Positions 46,038 through 55,919 of a DNA stretch of 64,000 nucleotides are shown here, piece after piece. The stretch lies in the NCBI RefSeq assembly GCF_012843905.1, contig NZ_JABAGC010000008.1, forward strand, positions 36,160-100,159, in the 5' to 3' direction. The notes beneath the pieces are model-generated. The model was given only the letters and a program-made list of their open reading frames with translations, ran no database searches and was not told where the DNA came from. Position 1 is the first letter of the stretch, and each line of letters starts with the position of its first letter. This DNA comes from Clostridium sp. SM-530-WT-3G. Lineage in GTDB: Bacteria > Bacillota > Clostridia > Clostridiales > Clostridiaceae. The translations under genes were made by a program, and so were the position numbers.

Positions 46038-46712
46038 ATGGACAGTCAGGATAAATCAAGTTTTTATTTACACAGTATAATGTGTATGGTAGGTGGTTTT
46101 TTAGGAGCATATGCTATTTTAAGTAGAAGTGGTAATTTTGGCTCTGCACAAACATCAAATTTAATTTATATTGTTTTATTTATTTTAGGAAATAATTTCA
46201 AAAGCTTTCTTCTACATTTATTATGCTGTATTGTTTATTTCATGGGAATAGAAGTATATGTTTTTCTTTCTAATAAAACAAATGTGCATCTTCAGAGATA
46301 CAGTATTATAATCAACATGATTGGATGTATAGTACTTAGTCTAATACCAAAAGATATTGATCCATTTTTAGGACTTCTTCCTCTTTTCTTTATGATGTCT
46401 ACTCAATGGAGCATCTTTCATGGAAGTCATGGATATAATAGTTCAACTATTTTTTCTACAAATAATTTTCGTCAAACCGCTCTTGGCATTGGTGAATATA
46501 TATGTAGTGGAGATAAAGTTCATTTAGATAAAGTAAAATACTTTGCTAATTCTTTACTTTGGTATCATGTTGGAGTTGTAGCTTCATTCTTTGCATGTAA
46601 AACTTTTGATGTACAGGCTTCTTTAATAGCATTAATACCATGCTTTATTGGCTTGTTAATATCATATAAAGAAAGTGAAACTGTTTTAGTAAATAATAAA
46701 ACTATGACATAA
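46038..46712 (+). CDS. YoaK-like DUF1275 membrane protein
   Basis: 224 aa with six or seven transmembrane helices. The N-terminal MVGGFLGAYAILSRSGNFGSAQTSNLIY is the DUF1275/YoaK signature region. The function is not known; a transport role is assumed for the family. Divergent from a LysR regulator that probably controls it. A ribosome site GATTGGAGATT lies 5-12 bases before the ATG. Confidence 0.85.
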   Translation: MDSQDKSSFYLHSIMCMVGGFLGAYAILSRSGNFGSAQTSNLIYIVLFILGNNFKSFLLHLLCCIVYFMGIEVYVFLSNKTNVHLQRYSIIINMIGCIVLSLIPKDIDPFLGLLPLFFMMSTQWSIFHGSHGYNSSTIFSTNNFRQTALGIGEYICSGDKVHLDKVKYFANSLLWYHVGVVASFFACKTFDVQASLIALIPCFIGLLISYKESETVLVNNKTMT

Positions 46713-46763
46713 TAATAAAAGATAAAATCATTAATATATTTCAATGATTTTATCTTTTATTAT
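46712..46763. terminator. Bidirectional terminator between yoaK-like gene and degV
   Basis: Perfect 21-base arms (46712-46732 with 46743-46763) right at the stop of the YoaK-like gene. The DegV gene, running the other way, ends 39 bases away. Confidence 0.9.
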
Positions 46764-46801
46764 ATTCTTAATTATTAAGTTTATATTTTTAACAATACAT
46801 A

Positions 46802-47650
46802 CTACTTTTCCCATTTTTTGATTGTTTGTATTGTAACGCATCCTGGACCACCTTGTGTTGTAAATACTGGTCCTAGTATGTTTATTTCAATGTACGCATT
46901 TGGTATTCTTTCACTAATTGTTTTCTTTATTAAATCTAAAGTATCTTCATCTAAATATGCATGAGTAATAAATATATTGTGATTTTCATCAACACCAGCT
47001 TCAATTAAATCATCACATATTTTACTTAATGCTTTTTTCATTGTTCTTGCTGTTGTGAACTTATCTAATCTCTTGCTGTCTTCAGATAAAGTAACAACTG
47101 GTACAAGATTTATAAGACCTGCTATACGTCCAACTAATGGTGATAATCTTCCACCTCTTACTAAATAATCGAAATCTTTTGGTATAAGATATGATTTTGA
47201 TGTATCTATAAGGTTATTTACTTCTTTTATAATTTCATCTTTGCTCATTCCCATGTCAACCATTTTAGCAGCACATTCTACTGCATATCTATGAGGCATA
47301 CATAACGTTCTAGCATTTATTACTTCAATATTTTCACTATGTTCACACATATTTTTAGCCATACACGCACTATTATATGCTCCAGAAAGCCCATCTGCCA
47401 TTGAAATATGTATTATTTCATCATCTGGATATTTTTCATATAAATTAAGAACTTCACCAACTGATGGTTGCGATGAAATAGGAAGATGTCCTTCGTTAAT
47501 TATATCTATAAACTCTTTTGTAGTAATATCTTCATTTTCTCTATATGTCTTACCATTTATTGTCACCAAAAGTGGTGCAATATCTATATGTTTTTTCTTT
47601 CCTTCTTCTATACTTAAAAGTGTTGATGAATCTGATATTATTCTAATCAT
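46802..47650 (-). CDS. DegV family fatty acid-binding protein
   Basis: 282 aa, complete DegV fold. The IISDSSTLL start, the IMDG-like ISMADGLSGAYNSA motif, the TLCMPHR loop and the C-terminal GPVFTTQGGPGC segment (lipid headgroup binding) are clear. DegV/FakB proteins bind fatty acids for FakA phosphorylation; no fakA is next to it. The ATG lacks a strong ribosome site (AAATAAGGGAGTATAAAA). Confidence 0.92.
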   Translation of the reverse strand: MIRIISDSSTLLSIEEGKKKHIDIAPLLVTINGKTYRENEDITTKEFIDIINEGHLPISSQPSVGEVLNLYEKYPDDEIIHISMADGLSGAYNSACMAKNMCEHSENIEVINARTLCMPHRYAVECAAKMVDMGMSKDEIIKEVNNLIDTSKSYLIPKDFDYLVRGGRLSPLVGRIAGLINLVPVVTLSEDSKRLDKFTTARTMKKALSKICDDLIEAGVDENHNIFITHAYLDEDTLDLIKKTISERIPNAYIEINILGPVFTTQGGPGCVTIQTIKKWEK

Positions 47651-47721
47651 TTTTATACTCCCTTATTTCATTTACTAATACAAATCTATACTCATAATAG
47701 CCAAATAGCTAGTTACTTTTT

Positions 47722-47756
47722 CTAAATCATGTAGTTTTAAAAACTACATGATTTAG
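47722..47756. repeat. 35-base palindrome upstream of degV
   Basis: CTAAATCATGTAGTTTT (47722-47738) is the reverse complement of 47740-47756, an almost continuous palindrome. It has no U-run on either strand, so an operator or cruciform is more likely than a terminator. The surrounding gap (47651-48093) is otherwise featureless and AT-rich. Confidence 0.55.
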
Positions 47757-48183
47757 AGTAACATTAAAACAGTTTTTTGTCAATATATAAAGAAAAATCA
47801 TAAACAATCTAAATATTTTATTATATTAATCTAATCATAATAAACTTTATATATTTAGCCCATATGCTTCTATTATTTTCTAAACTTTTACTATTATTTC
47901 TCATATAATTCTTTTTACCACATTTAAGTTCTACTTATATTTTACCATTTATTTTATTTATGAACAGCCTTTAAAAAAATAAATTTATAAAATCGTAATA
48001 TTTAGAATAAATTGCTCTTCTTCAAAATTTCTCACCTCAAATAAAAATATTACATATATTAAGTATTAATCAATGAAATAAAAGGGAACTTAACGAATAT
48101 TTAAGTTTAAAAAACTTACCAAGATTAATGGATTTGATACCAAGCATCCAGGTAATGCAAGACAAAATAGCTATGCATGGTCA

Positions 48184-49326
48184 ATGACAGAGCTTGGTGA
48201 CTATATCTATGTAGGAACTGCACGTAATATGTTCTCTACTACAGCAATTTCTTTTGGTTTTTCAGATTCTAATAACACCATAAGCTTACCTCCATCATTA
48301 GTATCAGGTAATGATAACTGCGCTGAAATATGGAGATATAAAAAAGATAATTCTGGCCCATGGCAAAGAGTGCTCAAAACTAAGCCATATGAAAAAATAT
48401 ATGGATTTAGAGCAATGATTACTCATGTAAGCAACAAACCAGCTATATATGCTGCTTCATCTGGAGAAAATATTAATTTATATAAAAGCACTGATGAAGT
48501 TAATTGGTTAAAAAATCAATGGACATTGGTAGGAAATAAAGTTTTTGGAGATAAGCTTAATTTCAGTACTTTATCTACAGGTGTATTTAATGATCATTTA
48601 TATGCAGCTTTCACAAAAAAACTTCCACTAGCTTTGTTTATGCCTCTAGGATTTGATTTAATTCGAATTGATGAAAATGATAACTGGGATTTAGTTGTTG
48701 GAGGAAAACCCATAGTTCCTTCCTGTCCAAGTACTGGCAAAAGGTGTGATAAAAGTTTATCTGGATATGACTCTGGATTCAATAACTTATTTAATGTTTA
48801 TGGATGGCAGATTCAAGAATATAAAAATAATCTAATTATTACAACTTATGATGGTTCCACAAACATTAAAGCTATTCTGCAAGCATATTTATACGACAAG
48901 GAAAATTATATAAAACAAATAGGTTGTAAAAATTATTATACTTTAATAGAATGCTATAAAAAAATTCTAAATCTTATATGCAAATACAATTATCCTGAAG
49001 GATTTGATATATATGTATCTAAAGATGGCTGCAAATTTAAACCTGTCATACTAAATGGATTATATAATCCGAATAATTATGGAGGAAGAACTCTATATAA
49101 GACATGTGATAATAAATTGTATTTAGGTACTGCTAATCCATTTGATGGACTTGAAGTGTGGGAAGTATTATCACGACAATATTCAACTCATTCAAACACC
49201 TGCTTCTCAAGTAAAGAAATAAAATCATACTTATGCAATTTGAAAGCTTTAAATAATGCAATATTAGAATTATATCCTTCTATTTTGAAGATTTTATATA
49301 ATTCATTAGATTCTGCTTCTCTATAA
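48184..49326 (+). CDS. Propeller-like hypothetical protein lacking a clear start
   Basis: 380 codons from the first ATG, but the frame stays open upstream to 48094 and already reads as protein there (KKLTKINGFDTKHPGN, then QNSYAWS before the ATG). No ATG, GTG or TTG exists in that extension, so the true start is lost or non-standard. The protein has repeated Tyr/Gly blade-like motifs (LGDYIYVGTA, DHLYAAF, NKLYLGTANPFDGLEVWE) suggesting a beta-propeller of the kind in secreted clostridial proteins; a signal peptide is absent from what remains. I suspect a 5'-truncated gene. No terminator is obvious. Confidence 0.5.
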   Translation: MTELGDYIYVGTARNMFSTTAISFGFSDSNNTISLPPSLVSGNDNCAEIWRYKKDNSGPWQRVLKTKPYEKIYGFRAMITHVSNKPAIYAASSGENINLYKSTDEVNWLKNQWTLVGNKVFGDKLNFSTLSTGVFNDHLYAAFTKKLPLALFMPLGFDLIRIDENDNWDLVVGGKPIVPSCPSTGKRCDKSLSGYDSGFNNLFNVYGWQIQEYKNNLIITTYDGSTNIKAILQAYLYDKENYIKQIGCKNYYTLIECYKKILNLICKYNYPEGFDIYVSKDGCKFKPVILNGLYNPNNYGGRTLYKTCDNKLYLGTANPFDGLEVWEVLSRQYSTHSNTCFSSKEIKSYLCNLKALNNAILELYPSILKILYNSLDSASL

Positions 49327-49540
49327 ATTTTATATCTTAAGAATATATTTTACCATTTTACTTTTTATGATATATAATTCATTATCCAAGCATCATTTTT
49401 TAATAACTTTACTTTGTTCACATTTTCTTAATTGTTTTGACACCATACTGTAATGTTTCACCTTTAACATTAATAATACATTAGATAAATCTTTCCTTGT
49501 TAGATAGATTAGTTATGTATAAATAAATTAACTCAAAAAT

Positions 49541-49570
49541 AGAGCAGCTTAATTATAGTTTAGCTGCTCT
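49541..49570 (-). terminator. Terminator of the 110-aa gene
   Basis: AGAGCAGCT/AGCTGCTCT arms (49541-49549 with 49562-49570), with a U-run on the minus strand. It is 18 bases past the stop. Confidence 0.85.
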
Positions 49571-49588
49571 TTAAATTTAATATCTATT

Positions 49589-49921
49589 TTATTCTCTAAG
49601 TAATCTTTCTACTAATTCTTTTGGAACCATAAGACTGCTTAAATCAATATTTTTAGGATTATCTAAAAGTGTGTAATCCTTAAGCCATATGTTTCCATCT
49701 ACTATTCTACATTCAGCTATAGGTTCTTCCCCTGGACTATCTTCATAAACCTCTTCAAGTATTTCATTCTTTGTTAATACTACAATTCTTCTACATGGTT
49801 CTTCGCTTTCTCCATAAATATTATAAAAACTATTATATGAGTCAAAATTTCTAACAGATGTGGCTATTTTTAAAAACAGTCCATTTTCCTCTGCTGTCTT
49901 TTGTGCATTTATATATTCCAT
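49589..49921 (-). CDS. Small soluble hypothetical protein, 110 aa
   Basis: Acidic, alpha/beta composition, no membrane segment or metal motif. Unrecognised family. TAGGAGAATAG precedes the ATG. It has its own terminator, and a 222-base gap with only the GGDEF terminator separates it from the diguanylate cyclase gene upstream, so it is a single-gene unit. Confidence 0.75.
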   Translation of the reverse strand: MEYINAQKTAEENGLFLKIATSVRNFDSYNSFYNIYGESEEPCRRIVVLTKNEILEEVYEDSPGEEPIAECRIVDGNIWLKDYTLLDNPKNIDLSSLMVPKELVERLLRE

Positions 49922-50066
49922 TCTCTATTCTCCTAACATTTTGTTTATATCAATATATACAATATTACTATAACATTCATAAATTATCTACGTCTTCATT
50001 CTGTTACCACAATAATATCTTCTAGATAATAAAAAATTATACTAAATCAAGACTTGACTGACAAAA

Positions 50067-50112
50067 ATAATAAGCACCATTTCAGATTATTAATCTAAAA
50101 TGGTGCATTATT
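50067..50112 (-). terminator. Terminator of the GGDEF gene
   Basis: AATAA.GCACCATTT arms (50067-50090 with 50091-50112, with small bulges), 32 bases past the GGDEF stop. Confidence 0.8.
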
Positions 50113-50143
50113 ACTATATGTTTAAAATTTATAATCTACCTAT

Positions 50144-51808
50144 CTAACTTATAATTGCTCCTGCTTTAATTTCAGTTTTGTTAATGTACATTTTTTGGTC
50201 AGCTTCTAAGATTGTATCAGTTATTTTTTCATGCCTAATATTATTATATTCACATGTACCTAATGCGTAACTTATATAAATTTCTGATTTTAAATTATAC
50301 GCTTGGACTTTTTCATCAATCTTCTTCAATTCTTTTCTTAGTTTTTCTTTTGTATTATCTAAAAAAATTATAATGAATTCATCTCCGCCAATCCTATAAG
50401 CTTTATTATTTTTGCTAAGTGTAGTTCTCAAAATCTCTCCAAATTTTCTAATCATATTATCCCCAGTTATATGACCATAGGTATCATTTACATTCTTTAA
50501 TCCATTAAGGTCAATAACAGCTACTTCTATGGATTTATAATTATCCTTATTCTTTTCAATAATTGAAATATCATTTTCGTAAGAATTTCGATTATAAGTT
50601 CCTGTAAGAACATCTACATATGCTAAATTCTGATAAAATGCTTTCTCTTGCATTTCATTATATAATCTTTTACATTTCTTAAATTGATGTGTAGTTTCAA
50701 GTATTATAAAAATTAAAACCCCTATTATTATACATTGACCAACTTCAAAACATTCTATATAATATAATATAGTTTCTGCCATACCTCCTGCAACTAAAGC
50801 TATTACAGATCTTTTTAGCACTTTCTCTTTTTTAGACTTAACAATTGTTATTACTGCTATTATTCCTGATGAAAATAAAATAATATGAGTATAAATAAGC
50901 ATAGCTCTTAACTCTCTTTTTCCTAAACAATATATAATTAACTGTCCTATAAAATTTCCAAGATTAATAATTATTAATGACCTATATATTTTTTTAACTC
51001 TTACTTCATCACATCTGTATATAATAAAAAGTAAGGGCATTCCAATCAATGATAATAGTAAAAATTCACAAATATATATTATTTTTCGATTAGGTATTAT
51101 AAGATAAATCCACTCAATCTGACACATTAAATAACAACCGCATAAAATAGAAAAAAATCCTATATTAAGAATTTGTATTTCATCTAGTATTTTTCTCACA
51201 ATAAATATATATATTATTGATATTAATATTCCCATTAAAATAAATATTGCAGATATAAATATTTTTAATATACCATGGAAATAATAATTCACTATTATAC
51301 TTCCTTTATCACCTATAACTGGAGTTCTTATATTATATGACTTTATTTTAAATTGTGGAATATATTCAATTGTAAGTTCATGTGAATTAATGTTACTTAT
51401 ATCTCCAAGATCCACAAAAAATAATGCACGTCCATCACTTTTCCCTATTCCTTCTTTAGAAGACTCATAAGTATAAATTACTTCATTATCTAAATAAACA
51501 TTTATATCACAATAATCTGCTCTAATACTTAATCCACTATTTTCTTTAAATAATTCTTTATCAATTTTTCTACTAATTTTAATAGCTTCATTCTGTTCTA
51601 GTTTTACACTCAGTGGCAAATTAATAATCCTATCTTCCTGCCCTGTAATATACCATTGTTCATCTAACTTTACGACTTCATTAATATAATTATTATTGTA
51701 TCTAATATTTCCCGACTTTATAAAAAAAAGTACTAAACTTACTGATATTATACCTACTATAAGTAAAATATTTTTTTCTAGTAAATATTGCTTCTTAACC
51801 CTCTCCAT
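50144..51808 (-). CDS. Membrane diguanylate cyclase (GGDEF)
   Basis: 554 aa. An N-terminal helix (about 12-30), an extracytoplasmic sensory domain (about 31-180) and about seven transmembrane helices (180-375) precede a C-terminal GGDEF domain (about 395-554). The active-site YRIGGDEFII is intact, so it should make cyclic di-GMP. The product-inhibition RxxD motif that normally stands a few residues before it is replaced by SKNN, so feedback inhibition is probably lost. It has the layout of 7TMR-DISM sensors. A structured, possibly regulatory RNA lies upstream (52032-52148). Confidence 0.9.
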   Translation of the reverse strand: MERVKKQYLLEKNILLIVGIISVSLVLFFIKSGNIRYNNNYINEVVKLDEQWYITGQEDRIINLPLSVKLEQNEAIKISRKIDKELFKENSGLSIRADYCDINVYLDNEVIYTYESSKEGIGKSDGRALFFVDLGDISNINSHELTIEYIPQFKIKSYNIRTPVIGDKGSIIVNYYFHGILKIFISAIFILMGILISIIYIFIVRKILDEIQILNIGFFSILCGCYLMCQIEWIYLIIPNRKIIYICEFLLLSLIGMPLLFIIYRCDEVRVKKIYRSLIIINLGNFIGQLIIYCLGKRELRAMLIYTHIILFSSGIIAVITIVKSKKEKVLKRSVIALVAGGMAETILYYIECFEVGQCIIIGVLIFIILETTHQFKKCKRLYNEMQEKAFYQNLAYVDVLTGTYNRNSYENDISIIEKNKDNYKSIEVAVIDLNGLKNVNDTYGHITGDNMIRKFGEILRTTLSKNNKAYRIGGDEFIIIFLDNTKEKLRKELKKIDEKVQAYNLKSEIYISYALGTCEYNNIRHEKITDTILEADQKMYINKTEIKAGAIIS

Positions 51809-52031
51809 AAATTATCCTCTGTTCAATATAAAACATTATACATTTCTATTTATTTAATTATTTCTTATTAAAATCTATAAAATTATTCAAAAAGTTATTA
51901 ATTGAAACAAATTTTTCCTAATACCATAATATAATATACCATAAATTATATATATATGAAATATATCCTTATTATATTTTTTTATATTATAGTTTACTTT
52001 TTTTATTTTTCTATATACATTTAAATATAAA

Positions 52032-52148
52032 TTAACCTCCTTTTCAAACACGGAAGGCTGCCTTGTTTCCTACTACAACCCTGAAGACTATTGTCTTGAC
52101 GCAGTATCATAGATTAAAAATCCTTAGATACTTTTGTTCGGAGTTAAT
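52032..52148 (-). ncRNA. Candidate structured RNA upstream of the GGDEF gene
   Basis: A 117-base, GC-richer island. AACTCC/GGAGGTT close the ends, AAGAC/GTCTT and GTATC/GATAC form inner hairpins, and AAGGC/GCCTT another. On the minus strand it lies about 220 bases ahead of the GGDEF ATG, and 18 bases past the FAD-oxidoreductase stop. It could be a leader/riboswitch of the cyclase, or a 3' element of the nitrate reductase operon. I checked by eye for cyclic-di-GMP-I, TPP, SAM, cobalamin and Moco motifs and could not match them. A plus-strand reading also closes and is followed by T-rich sequence. Its family is unknown. Confidence 0.45.
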
Positions 52149-52165
52149 TTTATTAATTATTTTTA

Positions 52166-53410
52166 TTACTGCTGTTTTTGATAATAATATCTATATTTTT
52201 CATCTTCATTAAAGAAATCAGAATAATCCACATTGAACAAAGGCTTCTTTATTTTAGATATATCAATTTCTCTTGCAATAAGCTGAGTTAAAACTCCTCC
52301 ATAGGATATATTTCCTTGAAGTATAGCACCATATATTTTTCCATCCTTATGAATTACTTTTTTATAGTTTCCAACTTCATCTTCTTCACTTTCTATACTA
52401 TAAGTATCATCAGGTGGAGTATTGATTCCCAATGACATTGTTGGAATACCTAAAAAGTTCATTGTAGATTTACTAGTAAAGAAATCTTTTATTTCAGTAT
52501 CTAAACCCATCATATTATCTGCTGCTATAAGGCCTTCTTTAGTTGCAACTGACCAGATAGGACCTCTTCCTGTAACGTCTCCTGCTCCATAAATATCTTC
52601 TACATTAGTTCTTCCTCGAGCATCAATAATTAATCCAAATTTATCACATTCTACAGGTGTATCTTTTAAAAATTCCACATTTGACCTTACTCCTGCACAA
52701 CATACTAAAAGGTCACAAGGAATAAATTCACCAGTTGTTAATTGAATTTCTTTAATATATTCATTTTCATCAACTATAAGCTCTTTAACACCTTTTCCAT
52801 AATATTGTTTAACACCATGTGCATCATAAGCTTTTTCATAAGTTGAAGCTGCTCTCTTATCTAATTGAATAGATAACATTCTATCCTGCATTTCTACTAA
52901 AGCTAACTCTTTACCATAATCTAAAAGTCCAGTTATTACATCTATACCTACAAGGCCAGCACCCATGATTACAATATGTTTACAAGATTCTTTTTTAGCT
53001 TCTTTCATTATGTATTCACAGTCATCTAAATTTCTAAAACCAATGGAGTTTTTAGCTTCTTTTAAATGTGGTATTGGTGGAAAGAAAGTATGAGCACCTG
53101 TTGCTATCAAAAGCTTATCGTATCCTTCTTCATTACCATCTTCTAAAAGTATCTTTTTCTCTTCTACATTTAATCCAGTACAAGCTACTCCATTAATCCA
53201 TTTTATATTGTAAACTTCCCAAAAGTCATCTTCCATAAATTCAAGACGTTTAAGATCTCTAAGACCTTCCATATAATAATGAAGTATGCATCTTGAATAA
53301 ACATGATTATCCTTTGATATTACAGTTATTTCAGCATCATTATCTATTTTTCTAAGCTGTCTTGCTGCATTTATTCCAGCAGCTGATGCTCCTATTACTA
53401 CATATTTCAT
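52166..53410 (-). CDS. FAD/NAD(P)H-dependent oxidoreductase of the nitrate reductase operon
   Basis: 414 aa. Two dinucleotide-binding motifs are visible: GASAAGINAARQL (FAD, about 7-19) and GAGLVGIDVITGL (NAD(P)H, about 153-165), with GAGDVTGR (about 276-283) as the second FAD site. It probably passes electrons from NAD(P)H to the ferredoxin-like subunit. It is the last gene of a three-gene operon, 6 bases after the ferredoxin gene. Clostridium perfringens has a comparable three-gene nitrate reductase cluster. Confidence 0.9.
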   Translation of the reverse strand: MKYVVIGASAAGINAARQLRKIDNDAEITVISKDNHVYSRCILHYYMEGLRDLKRLEFMEDDFWEVYNIKWINGVACTGLNVEEKKILLEDGNEEGYDKLLIATGAHTFFPPIPHLKEAKNSIGFRNLDDCEYIMKEAKKESCKHIVIMGAGLVGIDVITGLLDYGKELALVEMQDRMLSIQLDKRAASTYEKAYDAHGVKQYYGKGVKELIVDENEYIKEIQLTTGEFIPCDLLVCCAGVRSNVEFLKDTPVECDKFGLIIDARGRTNVEDIYGAGDVTGRGPIWSVATKEGLIAADNMMGLDTEIKDFFTSKSTMNFLGIPTMSLGINTPPDDTYSIESEEDEVGNYKKVIHKDGKIYGAILQGNISYGGVLTQLIAREIDISKIKKPLFNVDYSDFFNEDEKYRYYYQKQQ

Positions 53411-53416
53411 GGTTTT

Positions 53417-53833
53417 CTACACCTCCTCTAAAGTTAATGCATTCATTGGACATCTTGCTACACATTGAGGATTACTACCATCATCTGCACTACAACTAGT
53501 GCACATATCACATTTCATTATTTTCTTATAAGCAATTCTATCTGCCTTTAATACACCATAAGGGCATGCCATTATGCACATATAGCAGCTTGAGCATCTA
53601 CTTTCATCATATAGAACAAAACCACTATCTTTATCTTTTCTCATTGCACCAGTTTGACAAGTATAAACACATTCTGGTCTATCACAATGCCTACATAATA
53701 TAGGTGCTTCAGTTAATTTACTGTCTACAGTTACTCTAATTCTTGAATCACAAGAATCATGACTTACTGTACAGGCTGTAACACATGTTAAACATCCAAT
53801 GCACTTGCTTCTATCAATTCTTATCCTTTTCAT
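53417..53833 (-). CDS. Four-cluster 4Fe-4S ferredoxin-like electron transfer subunit
   Basis: 138 aa with four cysteine motifs (CIGCLTCVTAC; CRHCDRPECVYTC; CSSCYMCIMACPYG; CDMCTSCS with a final CVARCP), typical of the HycB/DmsB-like subunit with four 4Fe-4S clusters. It bridges the FAD subunit and the molybdopterin subunit. It lies 13 bases after the catalytic gene and 6 before the FAD gene, so the three are co-transcribed. Confidence 0.92.
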   Translation of the reverse strand: MKRIRIDRSKCIGCLTCVTACTVSHDSCDSRIRVTVDSKLTEAPILCRHCDRPECVYTCQTGAMRKDKDSGFVLYDESRCSSCYMCIMACPYGVLKADRIAYKKIMKCDMCTSCSADDGSNPQCVARCPMNALTLEEV

Positions 53834-53846
53834 ATACTTATCCCCC

Positions 53847-55919
53847 TTAATGCTTTCTTATATTAACTGGTGTGGTTTTATATGATGGTTGTTTTGAAAA
53901 TTTAGCATATATGCTTGGGGTTAACTTATTACATTCTATATAATGCATAGGTGCATATATATCTCCATATTGAACATTGTCAGTTGACCTTACTACAAAA
54001 TCTGCAGACTCACCATTTATGGAATCTAATGTTACAACCTCATTTTCCTTAATACCTAAGTCTTCTAGTAGTTTTGTATTAAAGAAAGCATAAGCTTTTT
54101 CAGATGTTACATCTGTTACCCATTTAATTTCTCTAGTTCTAGTTAAGGTATGCCACTGTCCTGCTGTTCCTCTACCGTTATTTAATGTGTAAGGGAATTC
54201 TTTTGTATTTGGAATAGGATTCTGCATAACCTCTTCAAATACAAAGTGAGCTTTATTATTTTTAGTATAGAATTTACCATTTTCAAATAAACGTCTTTGA
54301 TTATTTACTAATTTATCTCCTTCTTTAAATGGCCATTGAATTCCTTTAGAATTTTCAAGCTTATCATAATCTACCCCAGTTATTTCACAAGGCATATATC
54401 TTGAACATTCCTTCATTAAATTAAAAGCATCTCTAGGAGTTTTCCATCTTTGAAGAAGATCTCCCATGCCTAAAGCTTTACCTAATCCAAGAAGAACTTC
54501 ATAATCAGTTTTTTCATTTTCTTCTTTTTCCAAAACTGGACGCATAGCTGATACTCTTCTTTCAGTGTTAATATATGTTCCTTCTTTTTTTATACCTGGA
54601 ACTACTGGTAAGAAAACATCTGCTAATTTTGAAGTATCTGTATCACCATATACATCCTGAACAACTAATAACTCTAATTTTTCCATAGCCTTTTTAAAGG
54701 TTGAGTTATTAGTCCATGAATGTCTTGGATTTGTACATATTACAAATAATCCTTTTATTTCACCTTCATTAATTTTTTCAACTATCTCATTGTAGGTTAT
54801 AGTTGGCTCGTGAGCTAACATATTTTCATCTATACCTAGGACTTTTGCAACTCTTAATCTTCTCTCTTCGTCCCTATAATCTCCTCCACCAAATAATCCC
54901 GTTGTATTACTAAATACTCTTGAACCCATAGCGTTACTCTGACCTGTTATAGAATTTGCTCCTGTACCTGGTTTTCCTATATTACCTGTCATTAATGCTA
55001 TATTTATAATTGCTTCTGCTATTCTTACTCCTTCATAACTCTGATTAACTCCCATCGTCCACCATAATGAAACTCTTTTTCCTTTATGTATAAGCTCTAC
55101 TAATTCCATTATTCTCTCTTCAGAAATTCCAGTAGCTTCTGCTGCTTTTTCTATAGTATAGTTCTTAACAAATTCCTTAAAGTCATTAAAGCCTTCTGTA
55201 TGTTCTTCAATAAAGTGTTTATCTATATAATCTTTTTCTATCAGCATATTAGAAACTGCATATAGTAAAGGTAAATCGCTCTTTGCTTTAATTCCATACC
55301 AGTAATCTGCATGAAGAGCTGTTTCTGACCTTCTAGGATCAATAACAATAAGTTTTTTATCTCTATTTTCTCTTATTCTTCCCCATAAAATTGGATGAGC
55401 AACAACAGGGTTAGAACCTATTAAAATTATAGTATCAGAAAGTTCTGCATCATTTAATGTGTATGGAGGTGCATCAAATCCAAAACTATGCTTATGAGCC
55501 ACAACTGCTGTAGACATACAAAGTCTAGTATTACCATCAAGATTAGTCTGCAAAAAGTTTCTCCATATATGACCAAGTAAAGCAAACTCTTCTGTTGTCA
55601 GCTGTCCAGTACTTAAACCTGCTATACTTTCTTTACCATACTTCTCTTGTATGCCTAATAACTTTTCTGCCACATATTTATATGCTTCTTCCCACTGCAT
55701 TTCCTTAAAACTGCCGTCTTCTTGCTTTACTCTAGGCAAAGGTGAACATTTATAAAGCGTAGTCTGCTTATCAAGATTAAGGCCTTTTATACAAGAAAAC
55801 CCATCATTAACGGGATAGCCTTCAGTAGGTATAACTTTTACAATCTTGTTATCTTCCACATAAAAATCTAAGTTACACGCAAGTGCACAATAATTACATG
55901 TTGACTGAACCTTTTTCAT
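53847..55919 (-). CDS. Molybdopterin nitrate reductase, assimilatory-type catalytic subunit
   Basis: 690 aa. The N-terminal 4Fe-4S motif CNYCALAC...C and the DMSO reductase-family body are clear. The molybdenum ligand Cys is in RLCMSTAVVAHKHSFG, as in NasC/NarB-type assimilatory nitrate reductases rather than formate dehydrogenases (which have Sec or Cys at a shifted motif). No twin-arginine signal is present, so it is cytosolic, again as for assimilatory enzymes. AAAGGAAGGAATACT precedes the ATG. In clostridia this enzyme serves fermentative nitrate reduction or nitrogen supply. A formate dehydrogenase reading is less likely. Confidence 0.88.
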   Translation of the reverse strand: MKKVQSTCNYCALACNLDFYVEDNKIVKVIPTEGYPVNDGFSCIKGLNLDKQTTLYKCSPLPRVKQEDGSFKEMQWEEAYKYVAEKLLGIQEKYGKESIAGLSTGQLTTEEFALLGHIWRNFLQTNLDGNTRLCMSTAVVAHKHSFGFDAPPYTLNDAELSDTIILIGSNPVVAHPILWGRIRENRDKKLIVIDPRRSETALHADYWYGIKAKSDLPLLYAVSNMLIEKDYIDKHFIEEHTEGFNDFKEFVKNYTIEKAAEATGISEERIMELVELIHKGKRVSLWWTMGVNQSYEGVRIAEAIINIALMTGNIGKPGTGANSITGQSNAMGSRVFSNTTGLFGGGDYRDEERRLRVAKVLGIDENMLAHEPTITYNEIVEKINEGEIKGLFVICTNPRHSWTNNSTFKKAMEKLELLVVQDVYGDTDTSKLADVFLPVVPGIKKEGTYINTERRVSAMRPVLEKEENEKTDYEVLLGLGKALGMGDLLQRWKTPRDAFNLMKECSRYMPCEITGVDYDKLENSKGIQWPFKEGDKLVNNQRRLFENGKFYTKNNKAHFVFEEVMQNPIPNTKEFPYTLNNGRGTAGQWHTLTRTREIKWVTDVTSEKAYAFFNTKLLEDLGIKENEVVTLDSINGESADFVVRSTDNVQYGDIYAPMHYIECNKLTPSIYAKFSKQPSYKTTPVNIRKH

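Noticed and set aside
53847..55919. Formate dehydrogenase with selenocysteine
   Set aside because: The metal ligand region reads RLCMSTAV with an in-frame Cys and no internal UGA; it fits nitrate reductase.
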